This document shows, piece by piece, positions 29,277 through 37,913 of a stretch of 64,000 nucleotides of DNA. Under the pieces are notes generated by a model. It saw only the letters and a list, made by a program, of their open reading frames with translations, had not been told where the DNA came from and made no database searches. Source of the DNA: an uncultured Flavobacteriales bacterium (GTDB taxonomy: Bacteria; Bacteroidota; Bacteroidia; Flavobacteriales; BACL11); assembly GCA_905181585.1 (NCBI GenBank), contig CAJIYG010000002.1, positions 248,001 to 312,000 on the forward strand. Direction: 5' to 3'. Numbering within the stretch: the first letter of the stretch is position 1; every line of letters starts with the position of its first letter. Made by a program: the position numbers and the translations under genes.

Positions 29277-30112
29277 TTATTATGTGTCCAAAGATATGAA
29301 TTTGGTTCTTCAATAATTTTTTTTTCTAAACGTTTTATAAATAAATTTGTTATCGTTCCTTTATTAGTTAATATAGGTTGTTCTACAAGTAATTCAAATT
29401 TAATTGTGTAATTTCCACTTGAAACTTTAGACATATTACAAAAAAGAACAGGGTAATTCATCTTTATTGCAAGTTTTTCAGGAACTAAAAAAAGTGGTGT
29501 TTCTTCATCAAAAAAATTACTCCAATAAGTATTTTTATTAATAATTGGATTTTGATCAGCTGCTAAACCAATAATTTTACATTTACTTTTAGAATTTATT
29601 ATATACTTAATCGCGTTATTAATTTCTACAAGATTTACATTACATCTAGATCTAGATTTAAATAATAAATTATCAAAAAACTTATTTGAAAGTTTTTTAT
29701 AAACTCCTATGAAGTCTTGTTGAGCAGTAATAGAAATTATTTGACTTGCCCACTCCCAATTATTATGATGGCCTGACATTAAAATGATACTTTGGTTGTT
29801 TTTATTGTAAAAATCTAATACTTCAGGATTTAAAATTTTTATTCTTTTTTTGTAAAATGAAGCATTAGCTGAAAACATTTTAAAAATTTCACATATTAAT
29901 TGAAAAAAATGATTGTAAAATTTTGAAATAATTTTTTCCTTTTCAATTTTTTCAAGATTTCTAAAAGATAAATCTATGTTTTTTACTACAATATCTTTCC
30001 TATATTCAATTAAAAAGTTAGCAAAATAAATTATAGGTAAAAAAAATATTTTTATTAATGATAAACTCATTAAAGATAAGAACCAAAAAAAATTATTGAA
30101 TATTACAGCCAA
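29258..30112 (-). CDS. LpxL/HtrB-like lipid A acyltransferase
   Basis: A 284-residue membrane-associated acyltransferase of the LpxL/LpxM superfamily, which adds secondary acyl chains to lipid A. A membrane helix at about residues 10-33 is followed by the catalytic H-x4-E motif in MSGHHNNWEWA, then GVYKKLSNKFFDNLLF, GLAADQNP and a PVLFCNM strand. Bacteroidota members of this family may also make other acylated envelope lipids, so the exact substrate is uncertain. It precedes and overlaps the glycosyltransferase gene. Confidence 0.88.
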   Translation of the reverse strand: MAVIFNNFFWFLSLMSLSLIKIFFLPIIYFANFLIEYRKDIVVKNIDLSFRNLEKIEKEKIISKFYNHFFQLICEIFKMFSANASFYKKRIKILNPEVLDFYNKNNQSIILMSGHHNNWEWASQIISITAQQDFIGVYKKLSNKFFDNLLFKSRSRCNVNLVEINNAIKYIINSKSKCKIIGLAADQNPIINKNTYWSNFFDEETPLFLVPEKLAIKMNYPVLFCNMSKVSSGNYTIKFELLVEQPILTNKGTITNLFIKRLEKKIIEEPNSYLWTHNKWKHKK

Positions 30113-30217
30113 GATAAAATTAAGTTTGTTAAAGATGTTAAAGCTAAATTAATAAATTGAAATATAATTAATAACGTAATTAAAGTAAATAAAGTTTCTA
30201 TGATTTGAAAATATTTA

Positions 30218-30225
30218 TATTTTTG
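30218..30225 (+). promoter_or_regulatory. Putative -7 promoter element of tRNA-Ser
   Basis: TATTTTTG matches TAnnTTTG and ends 12 bases before the mature tRNA start. Confidence 0.5.
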
Positions 30226-30237
30226 CAAACCACTTTT

Positions 30238-30322
30238 GGAGAGGTGGCAGAGTGGTCGAATGCACTGGTCTTGAAAACCAGCGTACAGCAATGTACCGGG
30301 GGTTCGAATCCCTCCCTCTCCG
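30238..30322 (+). tRNA. tRNA-Ser (TGA)
   Basis: An 85-base class II tRNA with a long variable arm (GCGTACAGCAATGTACC region). The acceptor GGAGAGG pairs perfectly with CCTCTCC, the discriminator base is G (typical of serine), the anticodon stem is CTGGT/ACCAG with loop CTTGAAA carrying TGA, and the T arm is GGGGGTTCGAATCCCTC. CCA is not encoded. Confidence 0.95.
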
Positions 30323-30323
30323 C

Positions 30324-30357
30324 AAAAAAAGCTCTATCATCTGATAGGGCTTTTTTT
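30324..30357. terminator. Terminator after tRNA-Ser
   Basis: An A-run, a hairpin (GCTCTATCA and TGATAGGGC with one G-T pair, short loop TC) and a T-run of seven. Flanked by A and T runs, it could work in both directions, but only tRNA-Ser points into it. Confidence 0.85.
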
Positions 30358-30370
30358 ATATAGTATTTTA

Positions 30371-30378
30371 TATTTTTG
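30371..30378 (+). promoter_or_regulatory. Putative -7 promoter element of the DUF3817 gene
   Basis: TATTTTTG matches TAnnTTTG and ends 4 bases before the ATG at 30383, the same spacing as at aroQ. This predicts a leaderless transcript. Confidence 0.45.
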
Positions 30379-30382
30379 TAAA

Positions 30383-30658
30383 ATGAAATTAACTTTCAGG
30401 ATAATCGCTTTTTTAGAGGGAATCTCTTATTTATTGCTAATGACCTTTGGACTGTATTTTAAATATCAATTAAATAATGATAGTTACGTAAAATTATTAG
30501 GGATGCCTCATGGAATATTATTTATGCTTTATATTTTAATTGCATTATTATTAAAAAAACAAGAGCAATGGGATTTTATAAATTTTTCAATTATTTTATT
30601 TGCTTCTCTTATTCCTTTTGGTACTTTTTATATTGATAGAAAGTATCTTTTAAAATAA
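30383..30658 (+). CDS. DUF3817 small membrane protein
   Basis: A 91-residue integral membrane protein resembling the DUF3817 family: [16 protein letters not shown] at the N-terminus, the [12 protein letters not shown] segment with its conserved histidine, and a C-terminal helix with [11 protein letters not shown]. Three helices are predicted (about residues 5-25, 42-58 and 68-84). Function is unknown. It is a single gene between two tRNA loci, with its own apparent promoter. Confidence 0.8.
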   Translation: MKLTFRIIAFLEGISYLLLMTFGLYFKYQLNNDSYVKLLGMPHGILFMLYILIALLLKKQEQWDFINFSIILFASLIPFGTFYIDRKYLLK

Positions 30659-30671
30659 TTCACTTAAGAAT

Positions 30672-30698
30672 AAAAAAAGCCTCTACTAGAGAGGCTTT
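30672..30698 (-). terminator. Terminator of tRNA-Arg
   Basis: On the minus strand a perfect 9-base hairpin (AAAGCCTCT and AGAGGCTTT, 5-base loop) ends in a run of T residues, beginning 1-2 bases after the tRNA 3' end. On the plus strand it has no good T-run, though it may slow readthrough from the DUF3817 gene. Confidence 0.8.
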
Positions 30699-30699
30699 G

Positions 30700-30773
30700 T
30701 GATCTCGACAGGATTCGAACCTGTGACCGTCTGCTTAGAAGGCAGATGCTCTATCCAGCTGAGCTACGAGACC
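30700..30773 (-). tRNA. tRNA-Arg (TCT)
   Basis: A 74-base cloverleaf on the minus strand. The acceptor GGTCTCG pairs with CGAGATC (one G-T pair), the discriminator base is A, the D arm is GCTCAGCTGGATAGAGC, the anticodon loop CTTCTAA carries TCT for AGA/AGG codons, and the T arm is CACAGGTTCGAATCCTGTC. AGA is the favoured arginine codon in this AT-rich genome, so this should be a major tRNA. Confidence 0.95.
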
Positions 30774-30787
30774 AATTAAATGGTCGG

Positions 30788-30795
30788 CAAATTTA
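30788..30795 (-). promoter_or_regulatory. Putative -7 promoter element of tRNA-Arg
   Basis: Minus strand TAAATTTG, matching TAnnTTTG, with 14 bases between it and the tRNA 5' end. Confidence 0.5.
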
Positions 30796-30827
30796 TACTT
30801 TTTTCTTATTAGAAATAATTATTTATA

Positions 30828-31316
30828 TTATTTATTTTTTTGATTTAAATCTGCCATGATAATAGCAGTTACAGCAGATTCAACTCCTTTATTACCAAGT
30901 TTTCCACCAGATCTATTTAGCGCTTGTTCTAAATTATTATCAGTAAGAACTCCAAAAATAACAGGAATATTTAATTTAATATTTAAATCTTTAATGCCTG
31001 TGCTAACTGCGCTACATACATAATCAAAATGTTTAGTCTCACCTTTAATTACACTTCCAAGACAAATAATTACATCTACATCCCTTTTAGAGAGAATTTT
31101 AGCTCCGTATATTAATTCAAAACTTCCGGGAACATTTAATAATATAATATTAGCATTAATTACACCAAGATCTAATAACGTTTCTTTAGCTCCTGCTAAT
31201 AATCCAGATGTAACATCAGAATTCCATGTTGATACAACTATTCCAATATTGAATTGCTTACCGTTAGGAAGTTGTTTTTTATTATAAAAAGATAAATTAT
31301 TATTCTCTGAAGCCAT
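30828..31316 (-). CDS. ribH: 6,7-dimethyl-8-ribityllumazine synthase RibH
   Basis: RibH condenses the pyrimidine intermediate with the four-carbon product of RibB to form lumazine, the riboflavin precursor. The 162-residue protein has the IGIVVSTWNSDVTSGLLAGA start, the VPGSFELIYGAK motif, CLGSVIKGETKHFDYV with the catalytic histidine, and the IPVIFGVLTDNNLEQALNRSGGK signature. I placed the start at the ATG at 31316 (MASENN); a longer frame to 31358 would overlap the upstream TPR gene and lacks family support. It follows the TPR gene by 7 bases. Confidence 0.95.
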   Translation of the reverse strand: MASENNNLSFYNKKQLPNGKQFNIGIVVSTWNSDVTSGLLAGAKETLLDLGVINANIILLNVPGSFELIYGAKILSKRDVDVIICLGSVIKGETKHFDYVCSAVSTGIKDLNIKLNIPVIFGVLTDNNLEQALNRSGGKLGNKGVESAVTAIIMADLNQKNK

Positions 31317-31323
31317 AAGGCTA

Positions 31324-32004
31324 TTATCTATTTTGAGCTCTGTAAATATACTTTTCAATATTTTGAGCTTCTCTTGAATCCTTATAGTTATCTTGAATGT
31401 TAAGATATATTTTTAAAGCTTTATCAAAATCACTATTATTTTCCATAACTAGAGCTTCTTTCATTAAATACTTAGCAGTTGTAAAGGAATTATCTGAATT
31501 ACTAATAGCTTTTTTATAGTAACTTAAAGCATTATCAGTATCATTTAATTCTAAATAACAGTCACCTATTGATCCAAGGGCTAATGATGATAAAATAATA
31601 TCATCAGAATTAAAATCTTTTAAGTAATCAATTGCATTATCAAAATCTTTTAACTGTAGGTAAGAGATCCCTGCATAATAATTTGCTAATTCTCCTTGTT
31701 TAGTGGATGCGTAATCATTTGCTATATCAATAAAACCTAAAAATTGACCGTCTCCATTTAAAGCTAGATTAAAAGAATCTTTAGCAAAATAAATTTCTGC
31801 TGTAAACATTTCACTAGTTGCCTCATCTTCTAAAGGTAATAAATATAAATTCTGGTATCCAACAAAAAGAGCTATTACAGCAATAATTACTGCAACTATT
31901 CTCATTAACTTTGCTTGGTTATCTTCAATATATTGCTCAGTTTTAGTTAAAGCACTTTCAACTTGTGCAAATTGATCATCTGTTTTGTTACTTTTTTTAG
32001 CCAT
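31324..32004 (-). CDS. TPR protein with a single N-terminal membrane helix (YfgM/CcmG-neighbour type)
   Basis: A 226-residue protein with a cytoplasmic N-terminus (about residues 1-32, QVESALTKTEQYIEDNQ), one membrane helix (about 33-53) and a periplasmic domain with tetratricopeptide repeats. Repeat cores include LANYYAGISYLQLKDFDNAIDYL, ALGSIGDCYLELNDTDNAL in parts and ALVMENNSDFDKALKIYLNI. It resembles YfgM-like proteins, which help periplasmic chaperoning near the Sec translocon in other bacteria, though this is inferred only from architecture. In Bacteroidota this gene type commonly precedes ribH, as here. Confidence 0.82.
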   Translation of the reverse strand: MAKKSNKTDDQFAQVESALTKTEQYIEDNQAKLMRIVAVIIAVIALFVGYQNLYLLPLEDEATSEMFTAEIYFAKDSFNLALNGDGQFLGFIDIANDYASTKQGELANYYAGISYLQLKDFDNAIDYLKDFNSDDIILSSLALGSIGDCYLELNDTDNALSYYKKAISNSDNSFTTAKYLMKEALVMENNSDFDKALKIYLNIQDNYKDSREAQNIEKYIYRAQNR

Positions 32005-32024
32005 TTAGTCTTATTTTTGGAGTG

Positions 32025-32032
32025 CAAATATA
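32025..32032 (-). promoter_or_regulatory. Putative -7 promoter element for the TPR-ribH genes
   Basis: Minus strand TATATTTG, 20 bases upstream of the ATG at 32004. Confidence 0.45.
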
Positions 32033-32110
32033 AGTTTTTTAAAAAATTATAACATTCAGATTTTGTTTAGTTTATAATTTTAAACTTTTACACATATAAA
32101 ATATTAAAAA

Positions 32111-33193
32111 TTGTACCTAAAAAATTTAACATTATTTCAGTTTAAAAATCATTCTGAGAGTGATTATATTTTTAATGAAAAGATCAATTGTTTTGTAGGT
32201 AACAATGGAGTTGGTAAAACAAATATTTTAGATGCAATTCATTATTTATCTTTTACTAAAAGTTATTTTAACTACATAGATTCACAAAATATTCAGTTTA
32301 AAAATGATTTTTTTATGATTAAAGGAAATTTTATAAAAAATGAAAACAATGAAGAAATCCAATGTAACTTTGATAACAATAGTGGAAAAATAATTAAGAA
32401 AAATAAAAAAAAATATAAGAAGTTTTCTGAGCATATTGGTCAATACCCTCTTATAATCATTTCTCCAACTGATTCAAATTTAATTTTAGAAGGGTCAGAG
32501 ATAAGAAGAAAATATTTAGACTCAAGTATTTCACAATACAAGAAAGGTTATTTACAAACTCTTATTAATTATAACAAAGTTCTTAAACAAAGAAATTTTC
32601 TTCTTAAGCAATTCTTTGAAAGAAATTATTTTGATGAAATAATACTTGAAAGGTATAATAATGAAATGATTAAATATGCTGAAATTATCTATGAAGAAAG
32701 AAAATCATTTATAAATAAATTATCTTTAGTTTTTAATAAATATTATTCTATAATTTCTGATGCTCAAGAAAATGTTAGTATAACATACCATTCCCAACTG
32801 AATGAAAATAATATAAACACATTACTCAAAAATAGCTTAAGTAAGGATAGGGTTTCACAAAGAACATCTACAGGAATTCATAAGGATGATATTATTTTCA
32901 ATATGAATGAATATCCGATTAAAAAAATTGGATCTCAAGGACAACAAAAATCATTTCTTATTGCACTTAAGCTTGCTCAATATGATTTTATAAGTAATAA
33001 AATTGGATATAAGCCTATAATTTTATTGGATGATATTTTTGATAAACTTGATGACAAAAGAGTTAAACAACTTGTTTCATTTACTAATGATGGTTTTTTT
33101 GGTCAAGTATTTATCACTGATACTCACCAAAAAAGATGTGAAGATATTCTCAACTCAACTAAAGTAGAATTTAAGCTAATTAAAATTAATTAA
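32111..33193 (+). CDS. recF: DNA replication and repair protein RecF (TTG start)
   Basis: RecF is an SMC-like ATPase that helps load RecA at gapped DNA with RecO and RecR. The 360 residues include Walker A GNNGVGKTN (30-38), the LIIISPTDSNLILEGSEIRRKYLD region, GIHKDDIIF, the signature-like GSQGQQKSFLIALKLAQ and the Walker B ILLDDIFDKLDDKR. The expected N-terminus MYLKNLTLFQFKN is encoded directly from a TTG at 32111 with no ATG nearby, so a TTG start is likely. The stop codon overlaps the ATG of the next gene by one base. In this phylum recF commonly pairs with a DUF721 gene, not with dnaN. Confidence 0.95.
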   Translation: MYLKNLTLFQFKNHSESDYIFNEKINCFVGNNGVGKTNILDAIHYLSFTKSYFNYIDSQNIQFKNDFFMIKGNFIKNENNEEIQCNFDNNSGKIIKKNKKKYKKFSEHIGQYPLIIISPTDSNLILEGSEIRRKYLDSSISQYKKGYLQTLINYNKVLKQRNFLLKQFFERNYFDEIILERYNNEMIKYAEIIYEERKSFINKLSLVFNKYYSIISDAQENVSITYHSQLNENNINTLLKNSLSKDRVSQRTSTGIHKDDIIFNMNEYPIKKIGSQGQQKSFLIALKLAQYDFISNKIGYKPIILLDDIFDKLDDKRVKQLVSFTNDGFFGQVFITDTHQKRCEDILNSTKVEFKLIKIN

Positions 33194-33489
33194 TGAGGAG
33201 AATTAATTCAAATACAAATATTCTTTCTACGCTAATTAATAAGATTATATCAAATCCAAAAATTTCACAAAGATTAGATAATTTAAAAGCACTTGAATAT
33301 TTAGAAGAAATTTTAGGAAAAAATATTCAAAAATATATTTTAGACGCTAAAATTTTTAATAATAAATTATTGATTAAAATAAAATCATCAACAGTAAGGA
33401 ATGAATTATCATATCAAAAAGAAAAGATGATAATAGAGATAAATAAAAAAATGGGTAAAAAATTAATATCTGAAATTATATTAAAGTAA
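33193..33489 (+). CDS. DUF721/DciA-like protein
   Basis: A 98-residue basic protein of the DUF721 family. It shows the typical short beta-alpha-beta layout: YLEEILGKNIQKYILDAKIFNNKLLIKI, followed by SSTVRNELSYQKEKMIIEINKKMG. In other bacteria the related DciA proteins help load the replicative helicase DnaB; whether this short Bacteroidota form does so is unproven. Its ATG shares a base with the recF stop, and it ends 3 bases from the convergent ndk. Confidence 0.82.
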   Translation: MRRINSNTNILSTLINKIISNPKISQRLDNLKALEYLEEILGKNIQKYILDAKIFNNKLLIKIKSSTVRNELSYQKEKMIIEINKKMGKKLISEIILK

Positions 33490-33492
33490 TTT

Positions 33493-33910
33493 TTAGAACC
33501 TTTCGCTTAAATTAAAGTGAAAATCCGCTTCTATTAATGCATTTTCATCAGAATCAGAACCATGTACAGCATTTTTAGCTTTACTTTCTGCAAATTCAGC
33601 TCTAATAGTTCCTGATAATGCCTCTGAAGGATCTGTTGCTCCAATTAATTCTCTAAAGTCAAGAACCGCATTATCTTTTTCTAGATATTGCAGCAACAAT
33701 AGGACCACTAGACATATAGCTAACAAGTTCACTATAAAATGGTCTTTCTTTGTGTACATCATAAAATATACCTGCTCTTTCAGCCGATAATGAAACTTTT
33801 TTTAAAGAAACAATTCTAAAGCCTGCTTTTTCTATTTTGTTTAAAATTGCTCCAGTATTTCCAGCTTCAACAGCTTCTGGTTTAATCATTGTAAATGTTA
33901 AATTGCTCAT
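33493..33910 (-). CDS. ndk: Nucleoside diphosphate kinase Ndk, one frameshift
   Basis: Ndk balances nucleoside triphosphates by passing phosphate through a histidine. The first part (from 33910) reads [19 protein letters not shown] and [21 protein letters not shown]. An extra base at about 33688 then shifts the frame. The alternative frame continues with [40 protein letters not shown] (with the catalytic histidine in NAVHGSDS), and FHFNLSERF. The corrected 139-residue length is exactly that of the family, which argues strongly for a sequence error rather than a real defect. Confidence 0.92.
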
Positions 33911-33936
33911 ATTGATATATTTTTAAAAATTTGTTG

Positions 33937-33944
33937 CAAAATTA
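33937..33944 (-). promoter_or_regulatory. Putative -7 promoter element of ndk
   Basis: Minus strand TAATTTTG, 26 bases upstream of the ndk ATG, in the 83-base divergent gap shared with the DHH gene. Confidence 0.4.
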
Positions 33945-33951
33945 GAAATTA

Positions 33952-33985
33952 TTGTAAACTGAGGTATTTTTTATTCTTATTTTTG
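33952..33985 (+). promoter_or_regulatory. Putative promoter of the DHH phosphoesterase gene
   Basis: TTG at 33952-33954 (-33 type) and TATTTTTG at 33978-33985 (-7 type), 23 bases apart. The -7 box ends 8 bases before the ATG, so the leader would be only a few bases. Confidence 0.4.
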
Positions 33986-33993
33986 CAATATAT

Positions 33994-34978
33994 ATGAAAT
34001 TACTTGCTAAAGAACTAAAAAAAATAATTACTAACTCTAGAAATATAGTAATTACAACTCACAGAGGTCCTGATGGTGATGCTATGGGTTCTTCTCTAGC
34101 ACTTTTTAATTTTTTAAAAAAAGATCATAATGTTACTGTTATTACTCCCTAACGATTATGCTAACTTTTTAAATTGGATGCCCGGAAACTCATAATGTAA
34201 TTGAGTTTATTGGAAATGAAGATAAATGTAAATCAATTACAGAGAATGCTGATTTAATTTTTATGTTAGATTTTAATGATATTAGTAGAGCAGATAAATA
34301 TGGCGAGTTATTAAAAAAATCTAATGCAAAGAAAGTATTAATTGATCATCACCAAGACCCTGATCATTCTATTGCTGATTTAATTTTTTCAGACACATCT
34401 TCTCTTCAACATGTCAATTATTATTTGAAATACTCGAACATATGGGCTATTCCGATAGCTTAGATAAAGATATTGCTACATGCTTATATGTTGGTATTAT
34501 GACAGATACTGGCTCATTTAAATATAATTCTACAACATCCAAAACTCATGAAGTCGTTTCTAAGTTAATTAATTATAATATTGATAATGCAAGTATTCAT
34601 GATAATATCTACGATAACTCGTCATCTGACAAAATGAAACTATTGGGCTATTGCTTAAATGAAAAATTACTTATATATCCTGAAAATAATGCTGCAATTA
34701 TTTCGTTAAATAACGATGAGCTTAAAAGGTTTAAGTTTAAAAAAGGGGATACTGAAGGAATAGTAAATTATGGACTTGCAATAAAAGGTATTAATATTGC
34801 TGTTTTAATAGTTGAAAGAGGTGATGTTGTTAAGCTTTCTTTAAGATCAAAAGGAAATATAAAAGTTAATGAAATTGCAAATGAATATTTTAATGGCGGT
34901 GGTCATATAAATGCTTCAGGTGGGATATCATATGTTTCTGTAAATGAAACTATTATTAAAATTAGAAAACATTTTTAA
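33994..34978 (+). CDS. DHH-family phosphoesterase (NrnA-like), several frameshifts
   Basis: A protein of about 328 residues of the DHH/DHHA1 family, whose NrnA members degrade short RNA oligomers and the nucleotide pAp. Readable parts in order are NIVITTHRGPDGDAMGSSLA (catalytic aspartates), then after slips near 34152 and 34190 LIFMLDFNDISRA, LIDHHQDP (the DHH motif), and, after a slip near 34425, VGIMTDTGSFKYN and the DHHA1-domain ending NGGGHINASGG. The two longest clean stretches are 34263-34463 and 34442-34978. Because every motif is intact once frames are joined, these are probably sequence errors. Start: ATG at 33994 (MKLLAKELKKIIT). Confidence 0.87.
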
Positions 34979-35003
34979 AACTAAATTTTAAATTATATAC
35001 ATT

Positions 35004-36011
35004 ATGAAAATAAATACATTTTTTTTAACGCTAGCTATATTTTTTAGCACAAATATTAATTCAATAAATAATAATGACATGAAAGAAGGAATTTACGCAA
35101 AATTCAAAACTAACAAAGGTGAAATTTTACTACAACTAGAATTTGAAAAGACACCATTAACTGTAGCTAATTTTATTGGTTTAGCTGAAGGTTCAATTAA
35201 AAATAATAAAAAAGATCTTGGCATTCCATATTATGATGGACTAAATTTTCATAGAGTAATTGCTGATTTTATGATTCAAGGAGGTTGTCCTGAAGGTACT
35301 GGAAGTGGTGACCCAGGATATAAGTTTCCTGATGAATTTCATCCTGACTTAAAACATGACAAGGGTGGTATGTTATCAATGGCAAATTCAGGACCAACAA
35401 CTAATGGCTCTCAATTTTTCATTACTCACAAAGAAACTCCTTGGCTAGATGGTAAACATTCTGTTTTTGGTCATGTTATTGAAGGAATGGATATTGTTAA
35501 TAAAATTGAACAAGGAGATATAATAGAAAAATTAACAATTATTAGAAAAGGATCAAAAGCAGAATCTTTTAATGCTAAATTGGTCTTTGGTAGTGCTTTA
35601 GAAGAAGTAAAGGCTCAAGAACTTAGAAATAAAGCTAAATCTGAAGCAGTTTTAAAAGATTTACAAAAAGGAGCAAAGGTTACTGCATCAGGTCTTTCAT
35701 ATAAAATGATTAAGACAGGCAATGGAATACAAGCTGAAAAGGGAAAAACAGTCTCTGTTCACTATACCGGAAAACTAATTGATGGAACAAAATTTGACTC
35801 ATCATACGACAGGAAAGAACCAATTGAATTTCCTCTAGGTGAAGGAAGAGTTATTCCAGGATGGGATGAAGGAATTGCATTATTAAGAGTAGGGGATAAG
35901 GCAACATTTATAATTCCATCAAATTTAGCTTATGGAGAAAGAGGAGCAGGTGGAGTTATACCTCCTAACGCAACTTTAATTTTTGATGTTGAATTAATGG
36001 ATGTAAAATAA
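35004..36011 (+). CDS. Dual immunophilin: cyclophilin-FKBP fusion peptidyl-prolyl isomerase
   Basis: A 335-residue protein with two unrelated proline isomerase domains. Residues of about 28-195 are a cyclophilin: [45 protein letters not shown] and [12 protein letters not shown]. Residues of about 225-335 are an [44 protein letters not shown], and [26 protein letters not shown]. Key FKBP aromatic and aspartate residues are present. Such cyclophilin-FKBP (FCBP) proteins are known from flavobacteria. The N-terminal hydrophobic stretch [20 protein letters not shown] suggests export to the periplasm; if the internal ATG at residue 26 is used instead, it would be cytoplasmic. A strong terminator follows. 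Confidence 0.92.
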   Translation: MKINTFFLTLAIFFSTNINSINNNDMKEGIYAKFKTNKGEILLQLEFEKTPLTVANFIGLAEGSIKNNKKDLGIPYYDGLNFHRVIADFMIQGGCPEGTGSGDPGYKFPDEFHPDLKHDKGGMLSMANSGPTTNGSQFFITHKETPWLDGKHSVFGHVIEGMDIVNKIEQGDIIEKLTIIRKGSKAESFNAKLVFGSALEEVKAQELRNKAKSEAVLKDLQKGAKVTASGLSYKMIKTGNGIQAEKGKTVSVHYTGKLIDGTKFDSSYDRKEPIEFPLGEGRVIPGWDEGIALLRVGDKATFIIPSNLAYGERGAGGVIPPNATLIFDVELMDVK

Positions 36012-36032
36012 TTTTAACTTAGATAAATGATT

Positions 36033-36062
36033 AAAGACTGCCTTTGTGCAGTCTTTTTTTTT
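36033..36062 (+). terminator. Terminator after the dual immunophilin gene
   Basis: A perfect 9-base stem (AAAGACTGC and GCAGTCTTT, 6-base loop) followed by T residues. It begins about 20 bases after the stop codon. Confidence 0.88.
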
Positions 36063-36089
36063 AACAACTAATTAGTAGATAAATTAAAC

Positions 36090-36097
36090 TATGTTTG
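36090..36097 (+). promoter_or_regulatory. Putative -7 promoter element of typA
   Basis: TATGTTTG matches TAnnTTTG, ending 19 bases before the typA ATG at 36117 and placed right after a terminator. Confidence 0.5.
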
Positions 36098-36116
36098 CAC
36101 GCTAAAAATTATAAAA

Positions 36117-37887
36117 ATGCAATCAATAAGAAATATAGCAATTATTGCACATGTTGATCATGGAAAAACAACTTTAGTTGATAAAATTATTGATGCATGT
36201 AAAGTGCTTGATGATAGAGTTGAAAGAAAAGAACTTATTGCTAGATAATAATGACTTAGAAAGAGAAAGAGGGATAACAATTCTTTCAAAAAATGTTTCT
36301 GTCACATACAAAGACGTTAAGATTAATGTTATTGACACCCCTGGTCATGCTGATTTTGGTGGAGAAGTAGAAAGAGTTCTAAAAATGGCTGATGGAGTTC
36401 TGCTACTTGTGGATGCTTTTGAAGGTGCAATGCCACAAACTAGGTTTGTTTAAGTAAGGCTATTGAACTAGGATTAAAACCAATTGTTGTTGTCAATAAG
36501 GTAGATAAAGAAAATTGTACGCCAGATATTGTACAAGAAAATATTTTTGAATTAATGTTTAATCTTGATGCAACAGAAGATCAATTAGAATTTACAACTA
36601 TTTTTGGATCTTCAAAGGAAGGGTGGATGAGTGAAGATTGGAAAGATAAAACAGATAATATCCTCCCTTTATTAGATGCTGTAATTAAAGATATTCCTGA
36701 AGCACCATATCAAGAAGGAACACCTCAGATGCAAATTACATCATTAGATTATTCAAAATTTGTAGGTAGAATTGCAATTGGAAGAATTTTTAGAGGGGAT
36801 TTGCATGAAAATAAAGATTATATTTTATGTAAAGCAGATGGCTCAAATAAAAAAGTTAGAATTAAAGAATTATTTGTTTTTGAAGGAATGGGTAAAACTA
36901 AAGTTTCAACTGCTAGAAGTGGAGATATTTGCTCAATGGTTGGAATAGAAGGTTTTGAAATTGGAGATACTCTAGCAGATTTAGAAAACCCTGAAGCCTA
37001 TGCCTAGAATAAGTATTGATGAACCTACAATGAGTATGCTGTTTACAATAAATAATTCACCATTTTTTGGAAAAGAAGGAAAATATTGTACATCTAGACA
37101 CTTAAGAGATAGATTATATAAAGAATTAGAAAAGAATTTAGCTTTAAAAGTTGAAGATGGTGTTTCTGAAGATAAATTTAATGTCTTTGGTAGAGGTATA
37201 CTTCACCTATCTGTTCTTATTGAGACAATGCGAAGAGAAGGATTTGAATTACAGGTTGGAAAACCTCAAGTTATTTTTAAAGATATTGACGGAAAAAAAT
37301 CAGAACCAATGGAAACATTAGTTATTGATGTTCCTTCAGAATTTTCTGGAAAGGCTATTGATTTAGTTACTCAAAGAAAAGGTGATATGTTAGTAATGGA
37401 GCCAAAAGGAGATCTTCAGCATTTAGAATTTGATATACCTTCGAGGGGTTTAATTGGCTTAAGGAATAATATGCTTACTGCAACTGCTGGAAATGCTATT
37501 ATGACTCATAGATTTAGAGAATATGGCCCACACAAAGGTGAAATTTCTGAAAGGATGAAAGGTTCATTAATTTCTATGGACTCTGGAAGCTCTACTGCAT
37601 TTTCTATTGGAAAACTTCAAGACAGAGGTAAATTCTTTATTTCACCAGGAACAGAAATTTATAAAGGTCAGGTTATTGGGGAAAATAGCCGCGATAATGA
37701 TTTGGATGTTAATGTAACAAAAGGAAAACAGTTAACTAATATGAGAAAATCTGGATCTGACGCTGCTATTGTAATTGCTCCAAAAATTGATTTTTCTCTT
37801 GAGGAAAGTATGGAGTATATTCAAGCTGATGAGTATTTAGAAGTAACTCCTGAAAGTTTAAGAATGAGAAAAATCTCATATAGATAA
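36117..37887 (+). CDS. typA: Translational GTPase TypA/BipA, three frameshifts
   Basis: TypA is a ribosome-binding GTPase related to EF-G that supports ribosome assembly, especially under cold or stress. From the ATG at 36117: [15 protein letters not shown] (G1), then a slip near 36242, [14 protein letters not shown] (G2), [11 protein letters not shown] (G3), a slip near 36449, VVVNKVDKE (G4), domain II with [12 protein letters not shown], a slip near 36998, then [44 protein letters not shown] and the TypA-specific C-terminal domain with [25 protein letters not shown] and [23 protein letters not shown]. Corrected length is about 590 residues, normal for TypA. The clean stretches are 36178-36453, 36555-37007 and 37000-37887. 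Confidence 0.94.
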
Positions 37888-37913
37888 ATAATGTTTATTT
37901 TTATTTAAAATAA

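Noticed and set aside
33994..37887. Real pseudogenes for the DHH gene and typA
   Set aside because: All catalytic motifs are intact across the frame changes and the corrected lengths equal the family lengths, so sequencing indels are more likely than decay.
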